Origin: Lottia gigantea
Taxonomy: Eukaryota; Mollusca; Gastropoda; Lottiidae
Direction: 5' to 3'
Length of the DNA: 64,000 nucleotides
NCBI RefSeq assembly: GCF_000327385.1
Contig: NW_008706978.1
Coordinates: 87,245-151,244, forward strand
Positions 11,561 through 25,300 of this stretch are shown here, in pieces. Position 1 is the first letter of the stretch; the number at the start of each line of letters is the position of its first letter. The position numbers and the translations under genes are program-made. Under the pieces are notes generated by a model. That model worked only from the letters and a program-made list of their open reading frames with translations. It searched no databases and had not been told where the DNA came from.

Positions 11561-11903
11561 TTATTTATAGATACTGAACAACGTTCTAGTATACAGAGGT
11601 ATACTAGAATAAAATAAAACATAAAACAATATAGCACTGAGTAACATAAAGATACTACTACCTGCCTCTCAGAATAAAATATGACGAGATGCACGTGCGT
11701 TGGCTATATATGTCATAGCAACTACTAGAGTCAAGGTTATATTTTAACCTCTTGGGATGGAGATTATTTATGTATTAGTAGCCTCTTTACAGAATTTGTT
11801 ATTTTATATGTTATTTTAACACATGCAAATTAATAGGCTACGTCATTCCATAAAAGATATTATGTTCGCTTATGCAAGTCTCTAATGCATGGCCGACTAA
11901 AGC
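11561..11903. other. Non-coding sequence
   Basis: AT-rich flank of the DIRS gag-like part. It may include that element's terminal region (repeated TAGTATACAGAGGTATACTAG palindrome near 11590), but I cannot define an end. Confidence 0.4.
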
Positions 11904-12076
11904 CGCGAATAGACGAGGTACGGTGTCCGATGTCCGGTGTGGATTAATCGATACAAACGAAAATAGAAAAAGTGAACACACGAGTCCAGAGACGGTGCGG
12001 ACACGATTCGTTTATTCTATTTTTTACTGTATCGATAACCCCGCACTGTACACCGCACTTTACCTCGTATATTCGC
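11904..12076. mobile_element. Foldback MITE
   Basis: Begins GCGAATAGACGAGGTACGGT and ends with the near reverse complement (TTTACCTCGTATATTCGC). The inverted arms extend about 55 nt, through ATCGATACA and GAAAATAGAA. No coding capacity. Confidence 0.75.
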
Positions 12077-13340
12077 ACCATAATGCAGAAGGCCTGATTT
12101 AAAGTGTTAAATGCTAGCTCCCCCCTCCTTTCAAGCTATTGCGAACTTCGTACTTATGAAGCGTCGGCAAGATTTTCCCATGAACACATCTTGACCGCCA
12201 TTAGACACCTTTCTTGTATCATGGAAGTTTGTAGATGAGGCGATTTGATTGGATTGTACATTATCGAATACATCTATTGAGAGGCCTCGACATAAGGGCG
12301 GAAACAGGTTTATGTCCGAGTGGGGGGGGGGGGGGGGGCACGAAATATCTGAGGTTTTCTTTATTTTTAACGCCTTTTCTGAAAAACATGCCCCCACCCC
12401 TTACTTAAAGGGGCTTTATGCAAATCTCCCCCTGTAGTATGTACCCCCACTGGCACCGCGCCACAATCTATGTATCTACTTGATCGGACTGAATTTGTTT
12501 TATAGTTTTAATTAAAAACGGAGTGTACTAATTTTAGACCTCTTAAAGAAATGTTTTTATTTGAAACCTTTAGAATAGCCTACGTAGGATACATATCAAA
12601 TTTTTTCTGTACTGTATTTTAGACGTTTATTTTGCTTAAATCCAGCCAGTAGTTTTCTAACGCCTCGTCAATTGTCTTATTACAGGGAATATTCGTTATT
12701 TCCTTTCGGACTATTTGACGAAGGGCTTCGAATGAATTAGTAATCAAAAGAGAGTTATCTACTCTTGGAAACATATCAGGCAGGTGTCGTTGATTTGAAA
12801 TTAAGTTATAGACGAAAGCTAGGATTGGTTCATGCTAATTTTTAGTTCGAAATAGCGCCTTTAATTTAGTAACAAACTGTGGAAGATTCTTGATGCATTT
12901 TCTATGTCTATGATAAATCGTGTGAATCGGAATCGTCTGCACCTAGAGTTGATGTAAATATCAAGCGAAGTCTGATCAGCGATATGGAAGTTGAACTTGA
13001 AGTCGAAGAACTGTTTTATTCGACCATTAGCTACTAACCTACTACTTCTAGACCTACTTGCAATCTTGCATACAATTAAAACAGTTTGTGAATATTTTTT
13101 GACAGCTTTAGGATTAAGAGTTTGCTATAGAGCCTATATGGTGATGGTGCTAAAGTGAAACAACCAAACAGGCTAGATAGTTGTTATCTAGGATAAGATC
13201 TATGGAGACAATTAGGTCTGCCTGCAATTTACTGTTACTACAGATGTCAGCTTTTTTTTTAGTCTTTAAAAACAATAAGCTTTCACAATTTGACACTTAA
13301 CATATTATTTTTCACGTGACAGATATTTAGAAAAAGCACT
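12077..13340. other. Upstream region of KIF21
   Basis: No convincing exon. It includes a run of about 18 G (12321-12338). Just before the start codon there is CACGTGACAG (13314-13323): an E-box core, and also a possible 3' splice site for a 5' UTR exon. I cannot place the promoter or upstream non-coding exons. Confidence 0.4.
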
Positions 13341-13387
13341 ATGGCACAAGTTAAAGATGATGATTCAAGTGTGAGGGTTGCAATCAG
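13341..13387 (+). CDS. KIF21: KIF21 exon 1
   Basis: Encodes [16 protein letters not shown], the start of the motor's first beta strand. Donor AG|GTTTGT; the last codon is split after two bases. Confidence 0.9.
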
Positions 13388-16300
13388 GTTTGTATTATTC
13401 TGTTAATCTGTTTAATCTGTCGTTCTGGTATACGGTATACAGTGCTGTAACCTATTTTCGTGGATATAAGGATTCAACACTTAATTTTGTCAAAGTTAAA
13501 AAGACGAAATTTTTTTTTTTTATGTCTTAGATGTTTCCTCAGATATTCTACAAAATAATTAAAATTGGTTTATTTCAATTTTCTTTATGAATCCTTCACT
13601 TTGACCCATATTTCATGAGCAACCAACTCGGCAACGGCGGCAGAATGCGTCACCTATTTTTGTGTACAATGTTTGATCTATAAATAAGTCTAGAAAAACA
13701 CGTTGTATGGATACCGGGTGGTATAATTAACTTCTCTTAGTATTTATCTTTAATATCAATTCATTATAACTAGTGACAATTCCTTCAAAGAACCATGATT
13801 TAAAAAATAAAAATAGTGACTGACAAAATAAGGTACGTAGCGTGATTTATTGCCACTGAAACAGCATAAGAATATGGTCCACTTTGTGTTCCATAGACAT
13901 TTTTTCTGCTGACACAGAATCCGCTAGTTGATCACGTGACTACATTCTAGCAGACGACACTTGGAATTCCGATTTCCGCTTGGGATTATAAGGAAATTTG
14001 GCCGATAAAAAATGGTGACGTTTGGTAATAAGTGAAATCCGCCATTTTACCTTACTTGAAACTACTGGATTCATTCTACTTGCTGATATTGTACAGAAAA
14101 CCCAAGTTTATCAAAACAAACTAATGCGGAAGTCCCGCAAGGTCACTCATGTAAATTATTAAACATTTACGGAAATCCATGAATAATAGGTTTCCACGAA
14201 ATTAGGTTGCTTGACTGTAAGTTATAAAGGTGTTTAGTCGACTCGTCTACATGAAAACTCAACTCATCTGCATTTAACTTGTCAATAATCCTCAGTCGCT
14301 CGTCTACAAAAGAATATATTGCAATAAATGAATTTGGTACATGCTTATTTAGCCTAAATGCTGATGAATCAATTTCTCATTGAAATTGGTCACTGGGGTT
14401 TAGATTTACCAAGTAAGAACCATACCCACACTTATGAATGGTCTGAGGTTTGTGGACTATGTGAGTCGTGATTGTCATTTTTCAATCGGAAAGTTTAAAA
14501 TTTTAAGACAGGAATAAAATTAGTTTTTTTTTTAATCTACTGTTGGATGTAAAGTTGGTATAATTTCAACCTTCAAATTTGTAAGAAAAGACCTAGATCT
14601 ATATCATTTTGATCCAAAATCAGATGAGGAAAGTTTTGTCAATAAGCCTATGTTGTCTCCTATGCACTTTAGTATATATTATCTCACTCAGCACATAAGG
14701 AACACCTGCTGTGATACTATCTATATATAATAGTAACATTACCTCCTTTTTTCAATAGTACAGATTATAATTAATCAAATGAGTGACAATTATCTTGTTG
14801 CTATTTAGTCTCCTAATCTCTTAATTAGTTTATTCAAATTGTTTCAATTTACTAAGAACAAAAGATGTACAAAAATATACATTACTGTCCACTGTTCGAT
14901 ATCACGGTGAATTGCCAATAAACTGTTTTTTCATGCATTGATGTATTGGATTTAAGAATTTTGAATGCCCATTGTTTAAAATGAATTAACTCATGACATT
15001 ACCACATTCATTTGATAATAATGAAAAAATCTCTCTTTTAGAATAATGCTTAATACATGAATTGTAGAGCGATATAGAAATATTAAAACAGAACTTAAAA
15101 ATACATCTTGTTACTCAGAGTTTCATGCTATAGGGATGCAGGTTGAATTATATAGTTCCATTGTCTGAAGATCGCATAGCGTGAAACTATGAGTAACAAC
15201 AACATGTTTTTTAAGTTCTGTTTTAATATTTCTATACACATTAACCCTGGGAAATGTTTTAAAAATACCTTAAAAAGTATACCTTCTTGTATATGAAAAC
15301 ACTTTCTCCATCATATTATATTGTTGACAAGTTAACCACCAAAATTTTGTTAACGAGTTGACATATAAATGAGTTGACTGGTATGAAGTTTACTTCTGGT
15401 TTGTGGAATAGAGATCAGCGAAAAATCGGAAATAGTAAACTAAACTCTAAAGGGGTGTAGATTTTTGACTACCATATTAGAATACCAGTCGACTCGTGAA
15501 CAAAATTCTGTTGGTTAACTCGTATACAAAAGTTAACTCGCCTTCAATATTTGCAGACTTAACTCTATTTCAATATATTCACATATCATCTTAGAATTTT
15601 ACAATACATTTGACATTAATTATAGTCTTCTGAAAACTAATATGGGTGTTGCTTCAAATTTTACCATCAGAATAAAAGTTTTAGTACTGTACTGTACTTT
15701 TAATTTCATCTCTAAGATTTTGTTTATTTTTATTTATTTCACAGAATCCGACCTCAAAATGCAAGGGAGAAGATTGACATGTGTCAAGTTTGTACCAGTG
15801 TGATACAAAATGCTGAGGATCCACCACAAGTACAGATTGGAAATGATAAATCTTTTACTTATGACTATGTTTATAATATACTTACTGCACAGGAAACTAT
15901 ATATGATAGCTGTATAAGACATTTAATTGATGGGTAAGAAATATTCGAATACATAATTCTTATAACCGTCACCGAACAACAATGTTTTCTGATCGTCTAG
16001 AATTAAACTGAATGTAAGAATAAGACTTTGAGATTTGTTCTCCAGATAATAATTTTTAAGATTTGGTTGTAGTTCAAGTGTGTTTTTTTTTTCTCCAGCT
16101 TTGATGTAGATTTGTATGAAGTCGATTCAAAACATAAACATGGTCAGTTTATTTGTTGCAAGTTAAAGGGGCATTATGATTTTTTATGTAGATGACCAAA
16201 TTTTTTTTGCGCTCAAATTTATGAAAACTTCTTCTGTTCTTATTCTAATCTGAAATTAGAAAAAATAACTCGCCCGATGGGCGAGAAGTATCGTATCTGT

Positions 16301-19300
16301 TATGTACTGATTGTTTTTAGTTTACTATGAACAATATTATCATTTAAGTTCTTATTTTTTGAATATGCAACTATCATTTTCTGCTTATAGACATGGGGGA
16401 ATTTCTCTTGAAGGCTCTTATAGTGGGCATGAACTATCTTGCTTGCTCGATTGCTGGTTGTATTAAACGGGACAACAAAGGGTGCTATGCCTACATTATG
16501 ATGAATATTTAGTCCTATAGGTCCTGCTGTATTCAATGTCTCAATCCAANNNNNNNNNNNNNNNNNNNNNNNNNNNNNNNNNNNNNNNNNNNNNNNNNNT
16601 AAGCGAGTTCGTAAATTATTCTTAGTTTCTCCTACATACCGTTTGGGGCATTTCTTGCATGAAATTAAATATATTACATTCGAATGTTCACATGTTAGAT
16701 GTTCCTGGATCGGGTACCTTTTATTCGTAGAGTTGCTTACAAAATAATGAGTTTCTGATATAAAAGGACATGTTTTGCATCTACTGGACAAACATGGAGC
16801 ACTTCTTAAACCTGGAGGTACTTCGGCATAAAGTCTGTTTTTAGCTGCTATCTGTGCTAAGGTGGAATTTTTTATGTTTCGTAAAAATCGTTTAGAGTAC
16901 CCACGCTCTTTCAGTTTTGAGAAAACAATCGTACAGGCTTGGTTGAAATCAGAAGATCTTGTACAAATTCGATGAAATCGTAAAACTTGTGACTTAATTA
17001 TACCAGAAAAGGTATGTTTTGGGTGAAAGGAACTCTTGTGCAAGAGTTGATGAGTATCAGTTTCTTTGAAATACACTTTAATATCCTGTTTATTTGTTTC
17101 TGCTATGGAATCTCCCTTAAAGACTGTGGTATCGAGAAAGTCTATGCTTTTGTCACTCACTTATCTGTATGTTTTAAGTAAAAAAATACAGACGTTAATT
17201 TTTCAACACTATTTAAACTATTTTAAACTACTGTAAGGATTAAAGCAAGATAAATGCCCAATTGTAGAGATATATACTCTGTTTTAAGTTAACCCTTTTT
17301 TCGTGTTATAATCATGATGTTTTTGATAATGAAAATTTTGTATAGCTGTAAATAGTTATGATCACATTGTAGGCCTTCATTGCATGAGTTTAAATTTCTT
17401 ATCTCTTCTACCTCAAAACAAAATAAACTGGTCTTCAATGCTCACTCACTACACATTTTATACAATGCTGTTTGAGATATTAGCTACTTACGGTACAGTT
17501 TCCTCTCAAAGACTTGAAAGTGCGCAAACGGATATCTGATCTATTTTTGAAGGGCATTTAAAACTCAGAAATAAAGTAATCTTACTTGTGTTTGAGATTA
17601 CTTGAACCAAATGAATGTTCTGAAGCATATCATTGTAATAAATATTTATAAATGGATCAAGTATGGATATTTGTAATTCAGTTGGTGTTCATATATCCGT
17701 TTTGGCCACAAACTGATCCTCATCTTTTCAGCAGTTGATTGGTGCCTTATTTCTGATCGCTGAAAAAAACCCTCAATTGAGGCTGCATCAGTTCAGCTGT
17801 TTAAGAAAGGTTTAGGCCAGTATCATGTTAAGAAATTGTTTCAATAAAAGTCGATAGTTTTGTTTAAAAGGACAGGAGTGCCATTTTTTGGCCATTAGTA
17901 CCTTAGTCAAAGAAACTGGAATTTTTTTTAGCTTAGTCAATCACTAAGTGTTCATAGCTCACATGGAATTACTGTGTTTGAAAGTTCAAAAGACGGGTGG
18001 TCTTTTCTTGTGACACTGCCATATATATAGAGACATGTATATTAAATAGAAAGTGAAATTCCTAGGTTAAGATATTTTTGAAGGAATAAGCAACTATCTT
18101 AAGATGAAAATGTAGCAGATTCATTGTTGTGTTTGGCTAAATCACTACATCCAAGCTGGCCATAATTCAACCCCATTACAAAACTAAATAAACATTGACA
18201 TGGTTATAGCAAGCTTATATCTACTCATGAACTTAAACTTGAATGTTGTGACCAAACAATTTTTGATGCTTTTCGAACCTTAGAACCTTCTAACCCATGA
18301 GTGTCTAGAATTATCTGCATTTGAAAGTTAAATTGATGAGTCATCTTTTATTGAAGGGCTTGAAATCACAGACTGATTCAAAATTTTAAGAATCAATTTT
18401 AGTCCCTGTCTGTTAAATATTAAACATTACAAAAATTTAATAAGGTTCCTATTGATCTGTGCATTTTGGCATTAAATATTTTGCTGACACCATCAGCTTA
18501 TCCAGTATGTTAGAAATAGATGAAATAGGCCAATCAGACAAAAAAAAATGAAAAGTTTAAACTATGGATTTGATAAGTGACTTTTGGAGCCGCGGTGGCT
18601 CAGTGAGTTGCTCGCTAACCTGAAGGTCCAGGGTTCAATCCAGGCATAGATCGAGATAATACCTTCGGATTTTTCAACCCAGTTTCCCCCTGTCAGTGAT
18701 GCAGGTACAAAGGGCTGACATGGAAAAGGCGTCTAGTCGTTCGAATGGGACAATAAACCGAGGCCCCGTGTGCTACAGGCTGTGCACGTTTAAGATCCCT
18801 CCATGGTTGGAAATCGAAAAAGAGCAGGCTAATGCCGCTGTCCTGGCAAAATTTTCCCCATTGCACCCTGCATGGCGTTGCCCGTCTTCATTAGCCCACA
18901 TGGTGCAGAAAAGTAGGACGTAAAACTCAATTCATTTCATTTTTTATGATAAGTGACTTTCATGTAATTGTGTTAATCCTTTGCAGCCTTATCCATAATT
19001 CATCATTGATCTGAGTAGACTTGATCCGAGTTAACTTGATCTGAATTAACTTCGGTTCAATCTGTCTAGTATTCACTTTGAAAATAGACCATTTCTAAAT
19101 AATATTATATGCTTAAACTTATGTTTTACAATTATATCAAAGCTTTGATATTCTAAGGTCAGTAATATTTTGAATTTCTGAACCAATTCGTAGATAAAGT
19201 AAGCAGTAAAGACAGTTGTATATGTATTTGAGCAACCCTTTCCTTCCAAGAGTGATTGAATTCTTTTACAAATTGCTGGAAGTCAAATCTTCAATTTCTG

Positions 19301-22300
19301 TTTCAGATGTTTTGATGGCTATAATGCTACTGTTTTTGCTTATGGACAGGTATGTTGTATTTCATGATATCACAATTACTACATCAAAAACGTATGTCCC
19401 AAGATAATGCTTTTTTTGTGTAAGCTTATATAACACAAAATGGTTTTTATCAAGAATCGTGAAATTCGCATCAAAAAATATAAGTTTCTCTTTTTTTCTC
19501 TCATATAAATACAGATATACAAATGAAATTTTCATTGTCTGGAATGCCTTTGGGTCCATGAAAATATAGATTTGTAAATTTACTTTTTGTAAAATAAACT
19601 CCCTTGAGCTCTTTAAGTCATGGGTTCTTCATTTTCCTTCTAGAATTTCTATCTACTGCCAAATCAAATTGTAACCCTATATTCATTTGAATTGAAATTT
19701 TGAAGTGTTGCAGCAAAAGACCAAAAGGACTTGATTCTTCTGTACGTACATTACCCATTGATGTTGATGCGATCTTGTAAAGTATCAGTAAAGAATAGTA
19801 ACTCATTTAAGATCCTCTTAGAGTTATATATATGGATTTTATAAATTAAAATCTGAAATTATCATAGTTTTGCATCAATATCAGACTATGGTTAACTAAG
19901 GTTAGATATAAAACACAGTGATATTGTACTACATCACTTACAATATTCTCAAAATGTAGGTGTATCTTAAAACACTGCCTATAGAACATACAAAAACTTG
20001 TAACAATTATTGACATAAAGATTAGAGTTTTGTCTAAAGCTTACCTGGTCGACCAGTTAAATCTTTATTTTTGTCAAATAACGTACTATTACATTAGGGA
20101 CTATATTTAGAATATAAGCCAAATCATGTCAAACCAACACCATTAAGCTCCTATTCTTATTTTTGCTCTGGTCTCATCAGCCTTTTCTAATCTTTTAATC
20201 ACAGAGATGACCTCTAAAGCCATAAAATAGATTGTAAATAGGTTTTATAAAAAATTTGTGTATTGGGAACGCTGATAGCATCAGTTTGCACTAAAAAATT
20301 TAGAAGACCTCTTTACAAACCCTTTTAAAATAATCCACACTTTTCTCTGGTTTTGTGTGGCCAAATAGTGCTTAATAAAACTGTTTCTATTCCATGCTTA
20401 AAATGTTTATGATGAATATATCATTAATTGTAGGACTTGGCTACCGCAAAGTCCCAGTTTGTTATCGAAATGTCCAAAATCGGCTCTAAAAGGCGTATTT
20501 TTGCATCGATTTTCTTCGGGTTTTCATTTTTACAATCTACCTGTAATTTCTGACCTGATAGCACTTGAAAAATTACGAAATTCGAAAATTTTTTCGATTT
20601 TTTTGCAACTTTTTTGCTTTTGCATCGATTGATCTGAAATTTTAAATGCAGAGAGACTTCACTAATGTTAATAATATGATACAGTCAAATTTTGTACGTC
20701 ATTTCCGATTTTAAACATGAAAGCGACTGAACTTCAAATCTACTTCCGGTTGAATAACTTCCGGTGTAATTTATGTAGGTCAACAAAATTTGGCTGATCT
20801 TTGGCAAATAAAATTTTATGGCCGATTTTAAAATAAAATCCAGACCGGAAGTAATACTTTGGCCGCCATATTGAAAAAACACACTTTTGTAAAACTCAAA
20901 ATGGGGCCTCAGGGTAAAAGTTGATATGCTCAAATTTGATGTGAATGTAGTTTGCAATCGATTGCGCAAAAAACATTGGGAGCCGAATTTTGAATTTCGC
21001 TTTTGCTTTTTTGCAACTTCCGGTTGAAATTTTTTAAAGCTTTAAGCGATCACAGCATGTGACCTTGACCTTTGATGACCTTGACCTTCATAGGGTCAAA
21101 GGTCATTGACCTTGGCTATCATTTGATACTTTGACCTTTGACCTCCGACATGTACTTCCGGTTTTATAGCTATCCGTAAAAAGCCAAATTTGCAACTTTG
21201 GACTGCTCTAACACGTGACCTAATTAACCTTGAGGGTTAATTTTTTCGGTTTCCTAATGTGCTTCTCATGCACTTTACATAGATATATAACAATCGTTAT
21301 TTTAAAGCAAAATTGAAATTCGTGATTTTTTTCAAATTTGAGTTTTTTTTTACAATATTTGTGTCTTTTTGAGCTAGGTATATGTATATCTTATGATCTA
21401 TTTGATGTAGAACCTTGATATTTGGAATACAACTAGACACTTTGAATATGAATTCACCTATGACAAAAAAACTTATGTGGGCGTGGCACATCCGGGTTGA
21501 ATTACTAATTGTTTACATTTAAAGGGAGGGGCATAATTCGCATAGGATGCGTTTTTTCAAAAAGGGCCTTTGCACACAATTACCTCATCCTTTTGGCCAG
21601 TTTGTGTTAACAGCTCAGTTGTTTCAGCTTTATAGTTCCAAAAAAGGAACGTTTTTTTTACATTTGGATATTTTCATTTTTCGATTTTGACTTTTGTTAA
21701 CTTTTGTTGACCTATATCTTTTGACCTGTATTATGTAGGAGCTTGACATTTGGAACATAATGTAACAATTTGAATATCAATTAACCTATGCAAAAAAATT
21801 GAGGTGGGCGTGGCACATCCGGGTTAAATTACTCATTATTGACATTTTTGGCTAGGGGCATAATTCGCAAAATATACATTTGTTCAAAATGGAACTTTGC
21901 ATACAATTACCTCATATTTTGAACCACTTTGTCTCAGAATTTCAGTTGTTTCCGCTTCATAGTTCAAAAAAAGGAACAGGTTTTGGAAATTAAAAATTTT
22001 CAATTTTTGACCTTGACCTTTGTTGACCTTGACCTTTGTAGAATCAAACTTTATTGGCATTGGCTATCTATTTATACTTTTATATTTTCCGTCTTATGTC
22101 AGCTTCTGGTTTTATAGTCGTGTGCAACTTGAAATTTTGGTAACGTATATCTCTTGATCTTGACCTTTTTAGACCTTCTCTTTTACAAGATCAAAGGTCA
22201 TTGACCTTGGCTATCTGCAGATACTTTCATTTGTGAAGTCTGACGTCTACTTCCAGTATTAGAATCTTCTAAAAAATGAAAATTTCTAAACTTTAGACTG

Positions 22301-25300
22301 TTCTTGCGCTTGATCTAATTATCATCGAAGGTTGATTTTTTCAGGGTCTTTTGCATTTTGCTACATTTGCAAAGTTCCACTCTGTGCCACGAGTGGCTCT
22401 AGTATATCATTTATTTACTAATTTATAGACAGGGTCTGGTAAAACCTACACCATGGGTACAGGTTTTGATGTTACAGCTCCACAAGAAACAATAGGTATA
22501 ATACCCAGAGCGGTTGATCATTTATTTAAAAGAATAGAAAACTGCCGAAGAGAAGCTACTGAGAGAAATGAACCACCACCTGAATTTAAAGTCAATGCTC
22601 AATTTATGGAGGTAAGTGTCCAATATGTACATGTAATGAACATAATGACCTTGTTTCCACTGATTAAATTTAACTTGAAAAACAGACATGAAAACTAGCT
22701 TTTACTCACAGTCAATACTCAATACATGGTTTTAAAGGAACATGTGCAGTATGTCCAAGAGTAAATGATACCTTGGTACCAGCAATGTAAATCGTTCTGC
22801 TTATCTAATCAGTAATAATGTTCACAGCTTACCATAGAAATTTGAGCCGTTAAAATCTAAGTGTAAGCTTATCCATATGTATAAAGTTATCTTATTGAGT
22901 CGAAGTTTTAAACAGTTTTTATTTTGCATTTTCGTTGATGACGTCTTGAGTATACAGTAGACTCAATCATCATGTCCCACTTCCTCTAGGCACAGATGCG
23001 ATTGAAGATATCAACAAGATGTTCAAATTTCGGATACAGCAATTTTTATACGCCCACATGAAAATGTCTTATAGATGATTTTAAGATTATTTGAAAATTT
23101 ATTATAAACCACTAAAGATTTTGTTATCATTCTGACAGCTGGTAGTGGGCGTATGTTATCTTGCCTGGCAAGCTATCTTTTACTTATGTCATCAATGGAT
23201 TATAGAAAGAAGTAAAACTTATAAATTAATCAATATAAATAGTAATTTGTAGTATTTGAGTTAATTTGTATTTTGTTACGCATGATCAACTAAGCTCTTA
23301 CTTTATATAGAATAAGGGAAGAACTTTAACTTTCATAAAAATATTTATCATATATCAAACAATTTTTTTCTTTTAATATCCTTTCAAAACATCTTGAAAG
23401 ATAGTTGAACTGACCACATGATTAGAAAGAGGTGGACACTTGACCTCAATAGGCCTTTGACATTCCCAGTTATTGACATTAACTTGTCATAGGTGTACCT
23501 GCCCTGTCAACTTGTATCAGTATTTAGTAGTACTGATAACTATATCAAAACAACTTTCTCTCTATACTGACAAATAGCCTTGACAATCGTATTCATCTTT
23601 TTTAGCACTTCAAAAAATATTTCCTTTTGTCATATTCAGAAGAAAATATTTCAGAAACATGCTGTGTTCAAGATTTAATCATTCAAACTAATTATGTTGA
23701 AGTGGTTTTTTCAAATAATTTTTGAGTTGCTGTGAAATTTTTATTTTTCATTTTTTGAAGTATGTTTTTATAATGAAGTCTTAAAGTTCAGCTTTGATTT
23801 TTTTTGTTTTTTTTAACTGAAATGATGAGTTTCATTGAAAATTATTTTTATGATTGAATGTCAAAATCCCATTTTTTATTATAGAAAACTAATTATGTTG
23901 AATATATCAAGACATAAGCTGTATTATAAATTTCGTAGTATTATAATAGAAATCTCTGATATCTGACCTCATGAACAGCCAGGCATGATACTGAATAATA
24001 TAAACCTGGCCATCAGATACCTATAAGATATAACATTCTATTTTTAGTCTTGGTTCTATTTTTAAATTTACTAATTAATCCATCAATATTGGTGAGCTAT
24101 GATAGCAATATTGAGGAAATTAGATAAAATGGATGAATTAGGTTGAAAAATGAATTGTTTTTAAAATGTGTAAATATGAGAAATTATCAATAAAGGTGTC
24201 AGCTGTTTATGTTTATATAAGTGTAAGGTTTATTAGGTCTATTGAAAGGGTGGTAGAAATAAATTTGTTGCATTTCTTTCAATAATCCTTTCTTATAAAA
24301 AATATTCAGTATATAAACCAGACAAAAGACAATTTATATCCAAATGTTTGGCTTTTTTTTCTAATTTTAAACAAAGCTACATTCCAGTGGATGTCCTTCT
24401 TAAAAACTACATATAAACATTATAGTTGAAGACTTCAATTGTATAGTTTTATTGTTGTAAATATATTTATAACACTACTAGTATAGAATGAGATTACTTT
24501 TTATAAATTATAAGAATAATCAGATGTTGCAAATTCTCATACATTATGGCCTTTGATAAGCTTATAGAGTAAAATATGAGTCAATACTTCAGAAATTATG
24601 TCAAAATTAGATAGATATCAAAATTGTAATTTAATTGATTAGCTTAAGCCAGAATAAGACTCTTCTATTGTAACATTACATAGGTCTTCTAAATATAGGT
24701 TTGAATGTCCTTGAAAACAGGTTTTGACCTTGAAGGTCCTTGAAAATAGGTTGTAGTTTTGAAGGTCCTTGAAAATACGTTGAAGTTTTGAAATTTTTGA
24801 AAATAGGTTGTGGCCATGAAGGTTTTTGAAAATAGGTTGGGGCCATGAAGGTTTTTGAAAATAGGTTGGGGCCATGAAGGTTTTTGAAAATAGGCTGTGG
24901 CCTTGAAGGTTTTAGAAAATAGGTTGTGGCCATGAAGGTCCTTGAAAATAGGTTGTGGCCATGAAGGTCCTTGAAAAAAGGTTGTTGCCGTGAAGGTTTT
25001 TGAAAATATGTTGTGGCCATGAAGGTCCTTGAAAATATGTTGTGGCCATGAAGGTCCTTGAAAAAAGATTGTTGCCTTGAAGGTTTTTGAAAATATAATG
25101 TGGCCTTGAAGGTCTTTGAAAATAAGTTGTGACTTTGAAGGTCCTTGGAAATAGGTTGTGGCCTTGAAGGTCTTTGAAAATAGGATGTGGCCTTGAAGTT
25201 TTTTGAAAATAGGTTGTGGCCTTGAAGATCCTTGAAAATAGGTTGTGACTTTGAAGGTATTCAAATATAAGTTGTGGTCTTGAAGGTCTTTTTATGTAGG

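Noticed and set aside
12321-12338. Run of 18 G as the end of a second hAT copy
   Set aside because: It resembles the C run at 9067-9083, but no matching terminal sequence is found beside it.
18585-18660. tRNA gene
   Set aside because: A and B boxes are present, but the sequence does not fold into a full tRNA. It is the head of a SINE with target duplications.
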